A stretch of DNA of 17,039 bases from contig UQNA01000060.1 in NCBI GenBank assembly GCA_900542195.1, forward strand, positions 1 to 17,039. The letters are read 5' to 3'. Below are positions 7,126 to 13,660 of this stretch, one piece after another. The first letter of the stretch is position 1. Every line of letters starts with the position of its first letter. The notes beneath the pieces are model-generated. The model saw only the letters and a list, made by a program, of their open reading frames with translations. It searched no databases and had not been told where the DNA came from. The stretch comes from an uncultured Sutterella sp. (GTDB lineage Bacteria; Pseudomonadota; Gammaproteobacteria; Burkholderiales; Burkholderiaceae_F). Both the position numbers and the translations under genes were made by a program.

Positions 7126-7635
7126 TCACGTATTACGGGGAAACGGAAGGGTGTTCCATAAGCCAGCCCTGAGTACCGTATAACCTCGTCTGGAACAAAC
7201 TGGATAATGAAAAATCCCTCGCCTAAAAAGAAAGAGCCCTATTCAATTTACAAGGCTGTTCTAAACCTCTACGCTTTTTTAAACCAAAATATAGTCTAGG
7301 GCTAAAAAAGTTTGGGAGAGAAAAAGAGCCCACTCCCCAGTTTCAACTAATTTGCATCAAACATGCAACTTCGATGCATAGTAATGCTGCCACACATTCC
7401 GCAAACAAAAGACAAAAAGATAGGAGATGGGCAGGAAGTTCCAAAATTTAATGCCATTAGGCTGAGATGTATAGAACTGACAGCCTAGTTTATCGAGGTG
7501 ACGACCCTTACAGAGCTCGAATTCGCTAGGCTTTTAATTTCAGACTCCTCGCTAAGTCTGGGGTCTACTCCACTGTAGGACTATCTGAAAAATCAGTAGT
7601 ACTATTGTATGTGACCAGCACTAGTAACACAAGGC
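7126..7635. other. intergenic, decayed DNA without a recognisable gene
   Basis: About 510 bp have no convincing coding region on either strand. The longest ATG-started frame I read here is 30 codons (7207-7299, plus), without a ribosome binding site or known relatives. The stretch contains two near-repeats of a purine-rich AAGAGCCC segment (about 7223-7233 and 7322-7330), a small inverted repeat TTGCAT/ATGCAA (7352-7368), and the complementary segments listed separately. It looks like the debris of one or more lost genes or mobile elements. Confidence 0.5.
7457..7536 (+). other. attenuator-like set of three mutually complementary segments
   Basis: Segment A, TTAGGCTG (7457-7464), can pair with segment B, CAGCCTAG (7481-7488), and B can instead pair with segment C, CTAGGCT (7526-7532). 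C is followed at once by TTT and an AT-rich run. In the B:C fold an extra CGAG/CTCG stem forms inside. Such A/B versus B/C exclusivity is how transcription attenuators and riboswitch expression platforms work. There is no intact gene just downstream, so it may be a relic or chance. Confidence 0.25.
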
Positions 7636-7758
7636 CAATACGAAGAAAAAGAAAATCGGAGATGCTGTTCAATTACCGTCCTCCGAGGACTCGGTGATGA
7701 ATTTACACCGGACACAGTCTTATCTCCGACTTGCCGACAGAAGTTTAGCTCAGGACAG
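7636..7758 (-). repeat. structured element, copy 2 (inverted relative to copy 1)
   Basis: This is the partner of the element at 6001-6124, in opposite orientation. The equivalent stems are TCGGAGAT/ATCTCCGA (7656-7663 with 7722-7729), CTGT/ACAG (7665-7668 with 7714-7717), and CGGTG/CACCG (7692-7696 with 7706-7710). The last stem is made of different bases from the CCGCG/CGCGG of copy 1 but stays paired. An additional hairpin GTCCT/AGGAC (7678-7690) is present only here. Read on the minus strand, the outer stem is followed by TTTTCTTTTTCTTCG, matching the tail of copy 1. A shared CTAGTAA (7621-7627; TTACTAG at 6147-6153 in copy 1) lies just outside the T-rich end. Function unknown. Confidence 0.5.
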
Positions 7759-7836
7759 GGAAAAACTCAAGGTAACAGTTCTAGCAATCAGAGCTATGTA
7801 ATCCTCTCGCCGCATCAAAAATAATTGGTACCAGAA

Positions 7837-7941
7837 TTATGACAATATGAAATATTTCAAATCATTTGTCCTTCCTGAAATTGGTTGACTCTTCTTTGGT
7901 TTAAAAACTGTTTTTTGTTGTCTGCGCTTGCCTTTGTTCAT
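7837..7941 (-). CDS. candidate 34-aa basic small protein
   Basis: An ATG at 7941 is preceded by AAGGAG with a 5-nt spacer and opens a 34-codon frame beginning MNKGKRRQQKTVFKPKKSQP. The product is strongly basic in its first half and ends with a short hydrophobic stretch. I recognise no family. The Shine-Dalgarno sequence lies inside an inverted repeat (TTGACTC/GAGTCAA, 7944-7963), which could hide it in a hairpin. It may equally be the 5' stub of a lost gene in this decayed region. Confidence 0.3.
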   Translation of the reverse strand: MNKGKRRQQKTVFKPKKSQPISGRTNDLKYFILS

Positions 7942-7943
7942 AT

Positions 7944-7963
7944 TGACTCCTTAAAGAGTCAAA
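7944..7963. promoter_or_regulatory. 7-bp inverted repeat upstream of the small ORF
   Basis: TTGACTC and GAGTCAA are separated by 6 nt. The repeat overlaps the ribosome binding site of the minus-strand ORF starting at 7941, so it could act as an operator or as a translation-blocking hairpin. No T-run follows on either strand, so it is unlikely to be a terminator. Confidence 0.3.
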
Positions 7964-8033
7964 TTACTTCAGTCTAAGACACAGGAAAAGAATAATTAGG
8001 AAGTTATCAAAGATTCAAAAAGTTATTTCATCA

Positions 8034-8039
8034 TATAAT
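8034..8039 (+). promoter_or_regulatory. candidate -10 box of the LysE-family gene
   Basis: A perfect TATAAT lies 35 bp ahead of the exporter ATG at 8075. No good -35 is visible at the right distance. The expected transcript would start near 8046. Confidence 0.35.
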
Positions 8040-8074
8040 CCAAGGTACAACATCTAAAATCAAATTCCAACCCC

Positions 8075-8659
8075 ATGTTTTCTCTTCCAACTTTTATCTT
8101 TTATTGCTTTACCTCGACTATCACGCCTGGACCAAACAATTTAATGTCAATGTCATGGGGAATGAGAGTTGGATTCTTTAAAGCGCTGCCGTTCAATTTA
8201 GGAGTTATTACCGGCTTTTTTGCAGTAATGCTTCTTTGCTGTATTGGATGCGCTGCTTTAAACAGCCTAATCCCGGAAATCATGGGCCCCATGAAAATTT
8301 TGGGAACCCTTTATCTGGTTTGGCTGGCGTGGAAGATCTTGAAAGCCGTTTATAGTCTGAAGCCATTTGAAATAGACAAGAAAAAAGCCTTTATCTCCGG
8401 ATTCTGCCTTCAGTTTGTCAACGTCAAGATTATGGTCTACGGCATCGTTTCAATGCAGACCTTTATTCTTCCGCACTTTACCGACCCGTGGATATTGGTT
8501 GGATTTTCTTTCTTCTTAGCCGCAATGGGTTCAGGCTGCAATTTGATCTGGTCAGCTTTCGGATCCGCCTTTGCTCACCTCTTCTCTAAATACACACGTC
8601 CGGTGAATGCGGTCCTGGCTGTTTCTTTGCTTTTTTGTGCAGGTTCGCTTTGGATTTAA
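8075..8659 (+). CDS. LysE/RhtB-family amino acid exporter
   Basis: The 194-aa product has about six hydrophobic segments and the family signature TPGPNN near residue 18 (TSTITPGPNNLMSMSWGMRV). LysE-type transporters export amino acids or their analogues across the inner membrane. The second helix segment (GFFAVMLLCCIGCAAL) and the ILGTLYLVWLAWKILK stretch fit the family, and the length is a little under the usual 200-210 aa. No Shine-Dalgarno sequence is obvious before the ATG; an ATG further in (residue 24) falls after the signature and is excluded. The gene stands alone between the decayed region and a strong terminator. Substrate unknown. Confidence 0.88.
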   Translation: MFSLPTFIFYCFTSTITPGPNNLMSMSWGMRVGFFKALPFNLGVITGFFAVMLLCCIGCAALNSLIPEIMGPMKILGTLYLVWLAWKILKAVYSLKPFEIDKKKAFISGFCLQFVNVKIMVYGIVSMQTFILPHFTDPWILVGFSFFLAAMGSGCNLIWSAFGSAFAHLFSKYTRPVNAVLAVSLLFCAGSLWI

Positions 8660-8677
8660 AGGAAAAACTAAGATCTT

Positions 8678-8715
8678 GGAAAACCTCTCCGTCCTTCCGG
8701 ACGGAGAGGTTTTCC
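8678..8715. terminator. strong bidirectional terminator between the exporter gene and fabI
   Basis: A perfect 17-bp stem (GGAAAACCTCTCCGTCC with its complement) closes on a TTCC tetraloop between two convergent genes. The A4/T4 blocks lie within the stem itself, so either strand yields a GC-rich hairpin flanked by a U-run. Confidence 0.85.
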
Positions 8716-8737
8716 TGTGAGAGAGTTAATTATAGGA

Positions 8738-9529
8738 TCATTCGTCCTTCAGAAGACGCCCCGCAACCTTATTAAAGCCGCCGTCAATGTAAACGGTCTC
8801 AGCAGTAATGCCAAAAGATTTTTCCGACAAAAGGAATGCAGCTAAATTACCAACTTCTTCTGTGCTAACTAAGCTTCTTAACAGGCTCAAATCCTTAGCC
8901 AGTTTCATCAAAAGTCCGAAATCTTTAATGCCGCTGGCTGCTAGAGTTTTAATTGGTCCGCATGAAATGCTGTTGGCCCGGATGCCTCTTTCTCCAAGAT
9001 CGGCAGCAATGTAGCGGGTAACAGATTCCAGCGCAGACTTGCAGATAGCCATCGTGTTGTAGTTCGGCACAATCTTCTCAGCACCGAGATAGCTCATTGT
9101 GATAATAGAAGCTCTCTCTCTAAGAAGCGGACTAAATGCTTTTGCTAAGGCCGCGTAGGAATAAACTGAAACATTCATAGCCTGAAGGAAACCTTCTCTG
9201 GAAATGCCTTCCAAAAAACTGCCTTCAATGCATTCCCGAGGCGCCCAAGCAATAGAATGAACAAATCCGTCAAAACCTTCAGACCATTTTTCTTTAAGAG
9301 CAGAAGCAGCTGTGTCAATAGAATCATCGGAAGTCACATCCATCTTGATGACTTCACCGGCATTGAAATCATTGGCAAAACCTTGAACTCTGTCCTTAAA
9401 TCTCTCATTGTTGTAAGTAAGCGTCAGTTGTGCGCCCTCTTCAAAACAAACCTTGGCTATCCCATAGGAAATAGAACGTTGAGAAGAGATGCCTGTAATA
9501 AGTATTCTTTTGCCTTCAAGTAATTTCAT
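8738..9529 (-). CDS. fabI: enoyl-[acyl-carrier-protein] reductase (NADH) FabI
   Basis: The 263-aa product is a cytosolic short-chain dehydrogenase-type enoyl-ACP reductase, which catalyses the last reduction in each round of fatty acid elongation. The cofactor motif is GISSQRSISYGIA (residues 13-25). The catalytic set Y147, Y157 and K164 is seen in SYLGAEKIVPNYNTMAICK. The ISCGPIKTLAASGIKDF segment of the substrate loop and YIDGGFN near the end match the family. The frame is open 33 codons further upstream, but FabI proteins start at MKLLEGKRILITG, so the ATG at 9529 is chosen; no strong ribosome binding site is seen. The sequence is proteobacterial in style, which helps place the host. The gene is flanked by terminators on both sides and appears monocistronic. 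Confidence 0.95.
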   Translation of the reverse strand: MKLLEGKRILITGISSQRSISYGIAKVCFEEGAQLTLTYNNERFKDRVQGFANDFNAGEVIKMDVTSDDSIDTAASALKEKWSEGFDGFVHSIAWAPRECIEGSFLEGISREGFLQAMNVSVYSYAALAKAFSPLLRERASIITMSYLGAEKIVPNYNTMAICKSALESVTRYIAADLGERGIRANSISCGPIKTLAASGIKDFGLLMKLAKDLSLLRSLVSTEEVGNLAAFLLSEKSFGITAETVYIDGGFNKVAGRLLKDE

Positions 9530-9593
9530 AATGCAATTCAAATAATTTAGCTTAGGCTGAACGTTGCCTAGGCGGAATTCTACCAATAGAAAA

Positions 9594-9619
9594 GACCGAG
9601 GTATCGAAATAGCTCGGTC
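9594..9619 (-). terminator. terminator of the FGGY kinase gene
   Basis: A 7-bp stem GACCGAG/CTCGGTC with a 12-nt loop lies about 20 bp beyond the kinase stop and is followed on the minus strand by TTTTCTATT. It would separate the kinase transcript from fabI. Confidence 0.7.
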
Positions 9620-9639
9620 CAAATACAATAACTTTCGAA

Positions 9640-11199
9640 TTAGCCTTCTTTGACTATCTTCTTAATTTCCCACAACCGTTTAAAGGCTTCCGGCATATCG
9701 CTCTTAATCAGATCTTTTTGGAAAGAGTGAAGTCTGCGGTACAGGGAAGTCATTTCCTTTCTCGGTGCATATTCTTTATCAACGACTAAAACCTTCCGTA
9801 AATTAGGAATGATGTCTTTGAAATCACCTACTGCATAGGCAGCAAAGAGACAGTTGGTCACAACGGCCCCGCCCTTATTCTTGTAACGGACGACTTCGCT
9901 GTCCAACATGTCTGATTTGATCTGATTCCATAGAGAGTCTCGGCTGCCGCCCTCAGTTACCGTGATTCGGTTCAAATCCACGCCGGCCTTTCTATAGATA
10001 TCTGTGATTTCCATGTAGTCATAGCCAATGGATTCAAGGACGGAGCGCCACATTACCGCCTGATCATCATCAAGGGTCAAGCCCAAGAAGCAGCTGCTCT
10101 TCTTTTGCGTCTCATCCTGCCCGCCTGTCAGATAGGGGAGGAAAAGAACACCGTTGCTGCCTGCCGGAACTTTTTCAGCTCTGGCACTAAGATCTGTGTA
10201 ATAAAGAGCATCATCAGCTTTATGGCATACAGAGTCTTTGAACCATCTCAAAGCCAAGCCGCCGGTTCTGATGAAACCCCAGTAAAAATAAGTGTTAGGA
10301 AGAGAACCGCTGTTGAAGATGAGATTATTCCCTTTTTTGCTTAACTCAGGCACGATGCCGGTGGTCGAAACACAGAACATAGCGCAGGTCCCTGCGACGT
10401 CTACGCCTTTTCCCGGCTCGAAATTACCGCATCCAATCATGGACTGCATAGTATCGCCTGCGCCGGCACAAATCTTTGTTCCTTCACGAAGACCTGTGTA
10501 TTCTGCAATTTCTTTTGTTAAGCCTCCGACAATATCCCACGGCTTAAGAATTCTAGGCATATAACGCTTATCAATACCTAAGATAGCCAGCTGTTCATCA
10601 GACCACTCTTTTTCCATAACCTTGTAGCCAAGGCCCCAACCGGACATTGCACCCCAGTCGATAAAGGCGTCTTTTCCTTTTAATCCGGCAAGATTCATCA
10701 GAATATACGGGCAGTTATGGACAAACTTAACACCTTGTTCTTGGAACTTGGTATTGTGCTTAAGAAGCCAGCGTGCAAACATAGCCGGGAACATACAGGA
10801 GGCAACCGGGTTGCCCGTCTCTTTGCCCCAAATGGAAAGATCCTTTTTATTAATGTACTCCACGTCGTCCTGAGTACGGCTGTCGAGATAGTTAATATAA
10901 GGAGTGATAGCCTTCCCTTCGGCATTTACGCCGGCGATACCGCAGATAACGCCGTCGCCCATAATCGAAACAATATCTTTGGGATCTCGGCCGATCTCTT
11001 TTAAATCTTCTGCGCAGCGTTTAATGCATTTAAGAGTGACTCCCAAGAAATCATCCAAATCCATCTCTACCCAACCGGGGTTAGGATATCGGAAACTGGT
11101 CGGAAGACTTTGTGAGGTAAGACACTCTAATTTTTCGTCATAGACAGAAACTTTGACGCTCTGTGTACCGGCGTCAAAACCGAGATATAGATTTCCCAT
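9640..11199 (-). CDS. FGGY-family carbohydrate kinase, xylulokinase-like
   Basis: The 519-aa product belongs to the FGGY sugar kinase family, which uses ATP to phosphorylate sugars such as xylulose, gluconate, glycerol or ribulose. The N-terminal phosphate-binding loop reads LGFDAGTQSVKVSVYD (about residues 5-20). The second-domain motifs AGAGDTMQSMIGCG and GVDVAGTCAMFCV lie mid-protein, and the C-terminal adenosine motif is ITVTEGGSRDSLWNQIKSDM. The length fits XylB-like kinases. The frame is open 29 codons upstream, but ATG 11199 is preceded by GGAG with 7-nt spacing and begins at the conserved strand, so it is preferred. It lies 98 bp after queC on the same strand. No isomerase, transporter or regulator for a sugar is adjacent, so the substrate is undetermined. 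Confidence 0.88.
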   Translation of the reverse strand: MGNLYLGFDAGTQSVKVSVYDEKLECLTSQSLPTSFRYPNPGWVEMDLDDFLGVTLKCIKRCAEDLKEIGRDPKDIVSIMGDGVICGIAGVNAEGKAITPYINYLDSRTQDDVEYINKKDLSIWGKETGNPVASCMFPAMFARWLLKHNTKFQEQGVKFVHNCPYILMNLAGLKGKDAFIDWGAMSGWGLGYKVMEKEWSDEQLAILGIDKRYMPRILKPWDIVGGLTKEIAEYTGLREGTKICAGAGDTMQSMIGCGNFEPGKGVDVAGTCAMFCVSTTGIVPELSKKGNNLIFNSGSLPNTYFYWGFIRTGGLALRWFKDSVCHKADDALYYTDLSARAEKVPAGSNGVLFLPYLTGGQDETQKKSSCFLGLTLDDDQAVMWRSVLESIGYDYMEITDIYRKAGVDLNRITVTEGGSRDSLWNQIKSDMLDSEVVRYKNKGGAVVTNCLFAAYAVGDFKDIIPNLRKVLVVDKEYAPRKEMTSLYRRLHSFQKDLIKSDMPEAFKRLWEIKKIVKEG

Positions 11200-11297
11200 A
11201 AGATTGCTCCGTTTTCTTTCTATTATATAGCCGGGCCTTTTGTCTACGGCCTCAGGACGTCCAAGGCTACAGCTAAGGACAATCACTCATTGTGCTG

Positions 11298-11993
11298 TTA
11301 TTCTTCGTATGGAATCGGATCTTTTACCCCGTTTTCTTCAAACGCTTTCAAACGATCAATACAAGTTCCGCATTTTCCGCAGGCCTTTTCATGTCCTTCG
11401 TAACAGGACCAAGTAAGTTCAAAAGGAACCTTCAGCCTTAATCCTTCTTTGATAACACGCGCTTTGTTGAACTTCACCAAAGGAGCAGCAAGCTTGACCA
11501 ATCCGTAGGTTCCAATGGAAATGGCTTGATCCATCGCTTGGGTAAATTCGGAAGAACAATCGGCATAGGCTTGGCCGGCTGCATCATCGGCATGAGCACC
11601 AATCCAAATTTCACAATCTTCTTCCGGATAAATTGACTGGGCTAAAGCAGCGGCCGAAGAAAGCATTAAACCGTTCCTAAAAGGAACGTAAGTCGAAACT
11701 TTTCCTTCCCCTTTTTCAGCAATTTGATCGGCATAGCTTTTATGTTCGATTGCTTGAGTGCTGTTTTTCAAAAGAGAACAGTCGCTGAATTTGAGAATAT
11801 TTTCTAGGTTGAGAACAAAATGCTTTAGCGAATAAAAATCGGCAATCTTCTGAGCACAGATAAGCTCTTTGTCGTGCTTTTGCCCGTATTCAAAAGAAAC
11901 CGTTGCTACATTTTCTCTGCCAAATTTTTCAACGGCAAGTGCGACACAAACTGTACTATCTGCTCCGCCGCTGGAAAGGACTAGCGCTTTCAT
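11298..11993 (-). CDS. queC: 7-cyano-7-deazaguanine (preQ0) synthase QueC
   Basis: The 231-aa product is the ATP-dependent enzyme that turns 7-carboxy-7-deazaguanine into preQ0 with ammonia, in queuosine biosynthesis. The PP-loop is LVLSSGGADSTVC (residues 4-16). The C-terminal zinc site is visible as WSCYEGHEKACGKCGTC, giving four cysteines. The body motifs (TYVPFRNGLMLS and GAHADDAAGQAYADCSSEF) are intact. A strong ribosome binding site (GAGGAG, 5-nt spacer) precedes the ATG at 11993. The gene lies 54 bp after the HMA-protein gene on the same strand, with no clear promoter between them, so they are probably co-transcribed. No queD, queE or queF is in the window. Confidence 0.95.
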   Translation of the reverse strand: MKALVLSSGGADSTVCVALAVEKFGRENVATVSFEYGQKHDKELICAQKIADFYSLKHFVLNLENILKFSDCSLLKNSTQAIEHKSYADQIAEKGEGKVSTYVPFRNGLMLSSAAALAQSIYPEEDCEIWIGAHADDAAGQAYADCSSEFTQAMDQAISIGTYGLVKLAAPLVKFNKARVIKEGLRLKVPFELTWSCYEGHEKACGKCGTCIDRLKAFEENGVKDPIPYEE

Positions 11994-12047
11994 CTTTGCT
12001 CCTCATACCGTAATTGGGCCGATTTTAGTCCTTCTTCCGGCTGCAGC

Positions 12048-12308
12048 TTACTTTCCAAACAAGGAAGCAAAAAATCCTTTCTTCGAATACGGTTCAGAAT
12101 GACCACCAAGGAAGCTGTAGCCGGTCTTCTCAATTTCAGCCTTTATTCGTCTCATATCCGGCTCACTCTGGCTGATGATCTTGATCTCGGCTTTTTTATA
12201 AGACGCATTGATCTTGGCGTCCGGACAAATATTTCTAATCACATCTTTCAAATGCGACTCGCACATGGGACAGGCCATGCCTTCAACTTTAAGTGTCGTT
12301 TCTATCAT
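12048..12308 (-). CDS. small heavy-metal-associated (HMA) domain protein
   Basis: The 86-aa soluble product has a ferredoxin-like HMA fold: the metal site GMACPMC (residues 10-16, M-x-C-x2-C) followed by ESHLKDVI, and the GYSFLGGHSEP segment at the end of the domain. A basic tail (KKGFFASLFGK) follows. Such proteins bind Cu+ or similar soft metals as chaperones, or sit near iron or zinc transporters. The frame is open far upstream, overlapping the neighbouring gene on the other strand, but homology begins at ATG 12308, directly behind a near-consensus promoter. No Shine-Dalgarno sequence is evident. The promoter carries a Fur box, implying induction when iron is scarce, which is unexpected for a copper chaperone. 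No P-type ATPase is adjacent. Confidence 0.85.
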   Translation of the reverse strand: MIETTLKVEGMACPMCESHLKDVIRNICPDAKINASYKKAEIKIISQSEPDMRRIKAEIEKTGYSFLGGHSEPYSKKGFFASLFGK

Positions 12309-12316
12309 GATTAATT

Positions 12317-12335
12317 GAGAATAATTATCATGATC
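12317..12335 (-). promoter_or_regulatory. Fur box over the HMA-protein promoter
   Basis: The 19-mer GAGAATAATTATCATGATC agrees with the Fur consensus GATAATGATAATCATTATC at 15 of 19 positions. It covers the expected transcription start (about 12330) of the minus-strand promoter at 12337-12365 and ends 8 bp before the ATG, a position suited to repression by iron-loaded Fur. Confidence 0.65.
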
Positions 12336-12336
12336 A

Positions 12337-12365
12337 ATTATAAAAATTTGCCTTTCGTTTTTCAA
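12337..12365 (-). promoter_or_regulatory. sigma-70 type promoter of the HMA-queC-kinase run
   Basis: On the minus strand TTGAAA (12365-12360) and a perfect TATAAT (12342-12337) are separated by exactly 17 bp. This is the best promoter match in the window and would drive the HMA gene and probably queC and the kinase gene. Confidence 0.75.
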
Positions 12366-12461
12366 CAATTCAGTAACTATTAAGTTATCATTTGCATAAT
12401 CACACCGCATAAGCATTGATGTGAAGACCTTTAGTTTTCTATTAGTTTGAATGAATAGCAA

Positions 12462-13589
12462 ATGATTCCGTTTCGTATGTTTATCTCTTATCCCCTCTGC
12501 TACGCTTTTGAGAGGACGGTAATACGATCTCAAACTTTTGAGAAAACCTGGTCCAATATGCGTCCGCACCTTGAAAGAGGCATTGAGCTTATTGCTCAGG
12601 AAGCCCACCCTGAAGGACGCTCTCTCGTTCGTAAATACGTTTACCAAGAACCGGCTGTCCGCAGAGTCGTTAATGACTGCCTGCGGGAAATCTTTTCGAC
12701 CGATATCATGTGCATGGTTTCTCAGATCCAGAACAATCATCGGAAAATAGCCGCTCGTAAAAAAGAAATTATCGAATGGGAAAAAGATCTTATCGGCAGT
12801 CCTAAAAGGTCGTGGAATCCTTTGAACGCTTCCGTTCCTCAGCTCAAAGAAAAGATCGAGCGCAATAAAGTAAAAAATGCTGCTGACGAGAAACAAAATC
12901 AGGCTTTAATTGATTCTTCCTTGGAAAAATTAAAAGCAAGAGGCGTAAAACTTAATAAAGCCCAGCTTGAGGGTTTGATAAATACGGCTGACGGTGAAGA
13001 TGTCGCTGCCATTATGGCCACGGCTGACTCCATTCGCTTGATTTTCCAAAAAATGGATTCTCAGTTAAAGTCCGAGGGTGCGACTCCCGAGCTTTCTAAG
13101 AGCTATGCAGGCTTTTATATGATGTGCTGCCGTCTTTATATTGAAGCCATCGACCGAGCATTACTTAAAATTGAAAAGTTTTACTTGCCCCGTGTCAGCG
13201 GCATAGAGAAAAATGCAGCTAAACAGATTCGCTCAGCAGAATCTAAACTGGGTCACTCCAGAATTACTCAAGAGCAAAAAGACATTTTGAATAAGAATTG
13301 CCTCATCAATGAACAAATTATTGAGGTTGCGAAGTTCTATACAAAGCACTTGAATACAAGGGCTAAAGATTTGCTCGAACTCAAAGAAAAAGCCGAATTA
13401 AATTACGATATTTCCTTGAACACCTTCTTCACTATGAAGGCCGGAGCCGACCTTTCTCTGCTGATGAAAAACTCGGAACAAGATTTAACGAGAATCTTTG
13501 AATTTGAGATGCCAAGTCCGGCCGCACTTTATGATGTAGGTTTCGGTGAACAGTTCACCGCGGTTACCAGACAGCTCCAACGAGAATAG
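12462..13589 (+). CDS. hypothetical helical protein, 375 aa
   Basis: I do not recognise this protein. It is predicted soluble, rich in Glu, Lys and Ala, and largely helical. Heptad-like stretches suggest coiled coil at about residues 90-125 (NNHRKIAARKKEIIEWEKDL then LKEKIERNKVKN) and about 295-320 (NTRAKDLLELKEKAEL). There is no signal peptide; the first 15 residues (MIPFRMFISYPLCYA) are hydrophobic but too short and lack a cleavage site. No metal or nucleotide motif is apparent. The ATG at 12462 has no clear ribosome binding site, and a weak TTGATG/TATTAG promoter (12416-12445) precedes it; the Met at residue 33 is another possible start. Codon use resembles the neighbours, and the long open frame with its own terminator supports a real gene. 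It is single, divergent from the HMA gene. Confidence 0.75.
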   Translation: MIPFRMFISYPLCYAFERTVIRSQTFEKTWSNMRPHLERGIELIAQEAHPEGRSLVRKYVYQEPAVRRVVNDCLREIFSTDIMCMVSQIQNNHRKIAARKKEIIEWEKDLIGSPKRSWNPLNASVPQLKEKIERNKVKNAADEKQNQALIDSSLEKLKARGVKLNKAQLEGLINTADGEDVAAIMATADSIRLIFQKMDSQLKSEGATPELSKSYAGFYMMCCRLYIEAIDRALLKIEKFYLPRVSGIEKNAAKQIRSAESKLGHSRITQEQKDILNKNCLINEQIIEVAKFYTKHLNTRAKDLLELKEKAELNYDISLNTFFTMKAGADLSLLMKNSEQDLTRIFEFEMPSPAALYDVGFGEQFTAVTRQLQRE

Positions 13590-13619
13590 AATTCTTTCTT
13601 TAGCTTTACACACTCAGAC

Positions 13620-13658
13620 AATTTGGCCCGGGAGTCCTTTCTCGGGCCAAATTGTTTT
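13620..13658 (+). terminator. terminator of the hypothetical gene, between convergent genes
   Basis: An 11-bp perfect stem AATTTGGCCCG/CGGGCCAAATT (13620-13630 with 13643-13653) is followed by GTTTT on the plus strand. It lies 30 bp after the plus-strand stop. The same hairpin falls just past the hydrogenase stop on the minus strand, but has no U-run there. Confidence 0.8.
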
Positions 13659-13660
13659 GA

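Noticed and set aside
7126..7248. Minus-strand frame continuing beyond the reductase fragment, containing GLAYGTPFRFPVIREEPK
   Set aside because: It reads like protein but is in a different frame from the reductase, is bounded by stops and matches no family I know; too uncertain to list as a gene fragment.
7207..7299. 30-aa plus-strand ORF starting MKNPSPKKKEPYSIYK
   Set aside because: No ribosome binding site and no recognised family; treated as debris in the decayed region.
7558..7600. Group I intron core (GGACTAT resembling the reverse complement of the S element)
   Set aside because: The other conserved P, Q and R elements could not be found, and there is no split gene.
5691..8070. CRISPR array or second tRNA attachment site
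   Set aside because: No regularly spaced repeats occur, and no copy of the tRNA-Ser 3' end was found by eye.
9530..9628. 33-residue N-terminal extension of FabI
   Set aside because: FabI proteins begin at MKLLEGKRILITG; the upstream part covers the intergenic region and part of a terminator hairpin region.
11200..11286. 29-residue N-terminal extension of the FGGY kinase
   Set aside because: The conserved fold begins at MGNLYLGFDAGT, and that ATG has a GGAG ribosome binding site.
12309..12896. Long N-terminal extension of the HMA protein
   Set aside because: It runs through the promoter and Fur box and overlaps the opposite-strand hypothetical gene; it has no similarity to any HMA protein.
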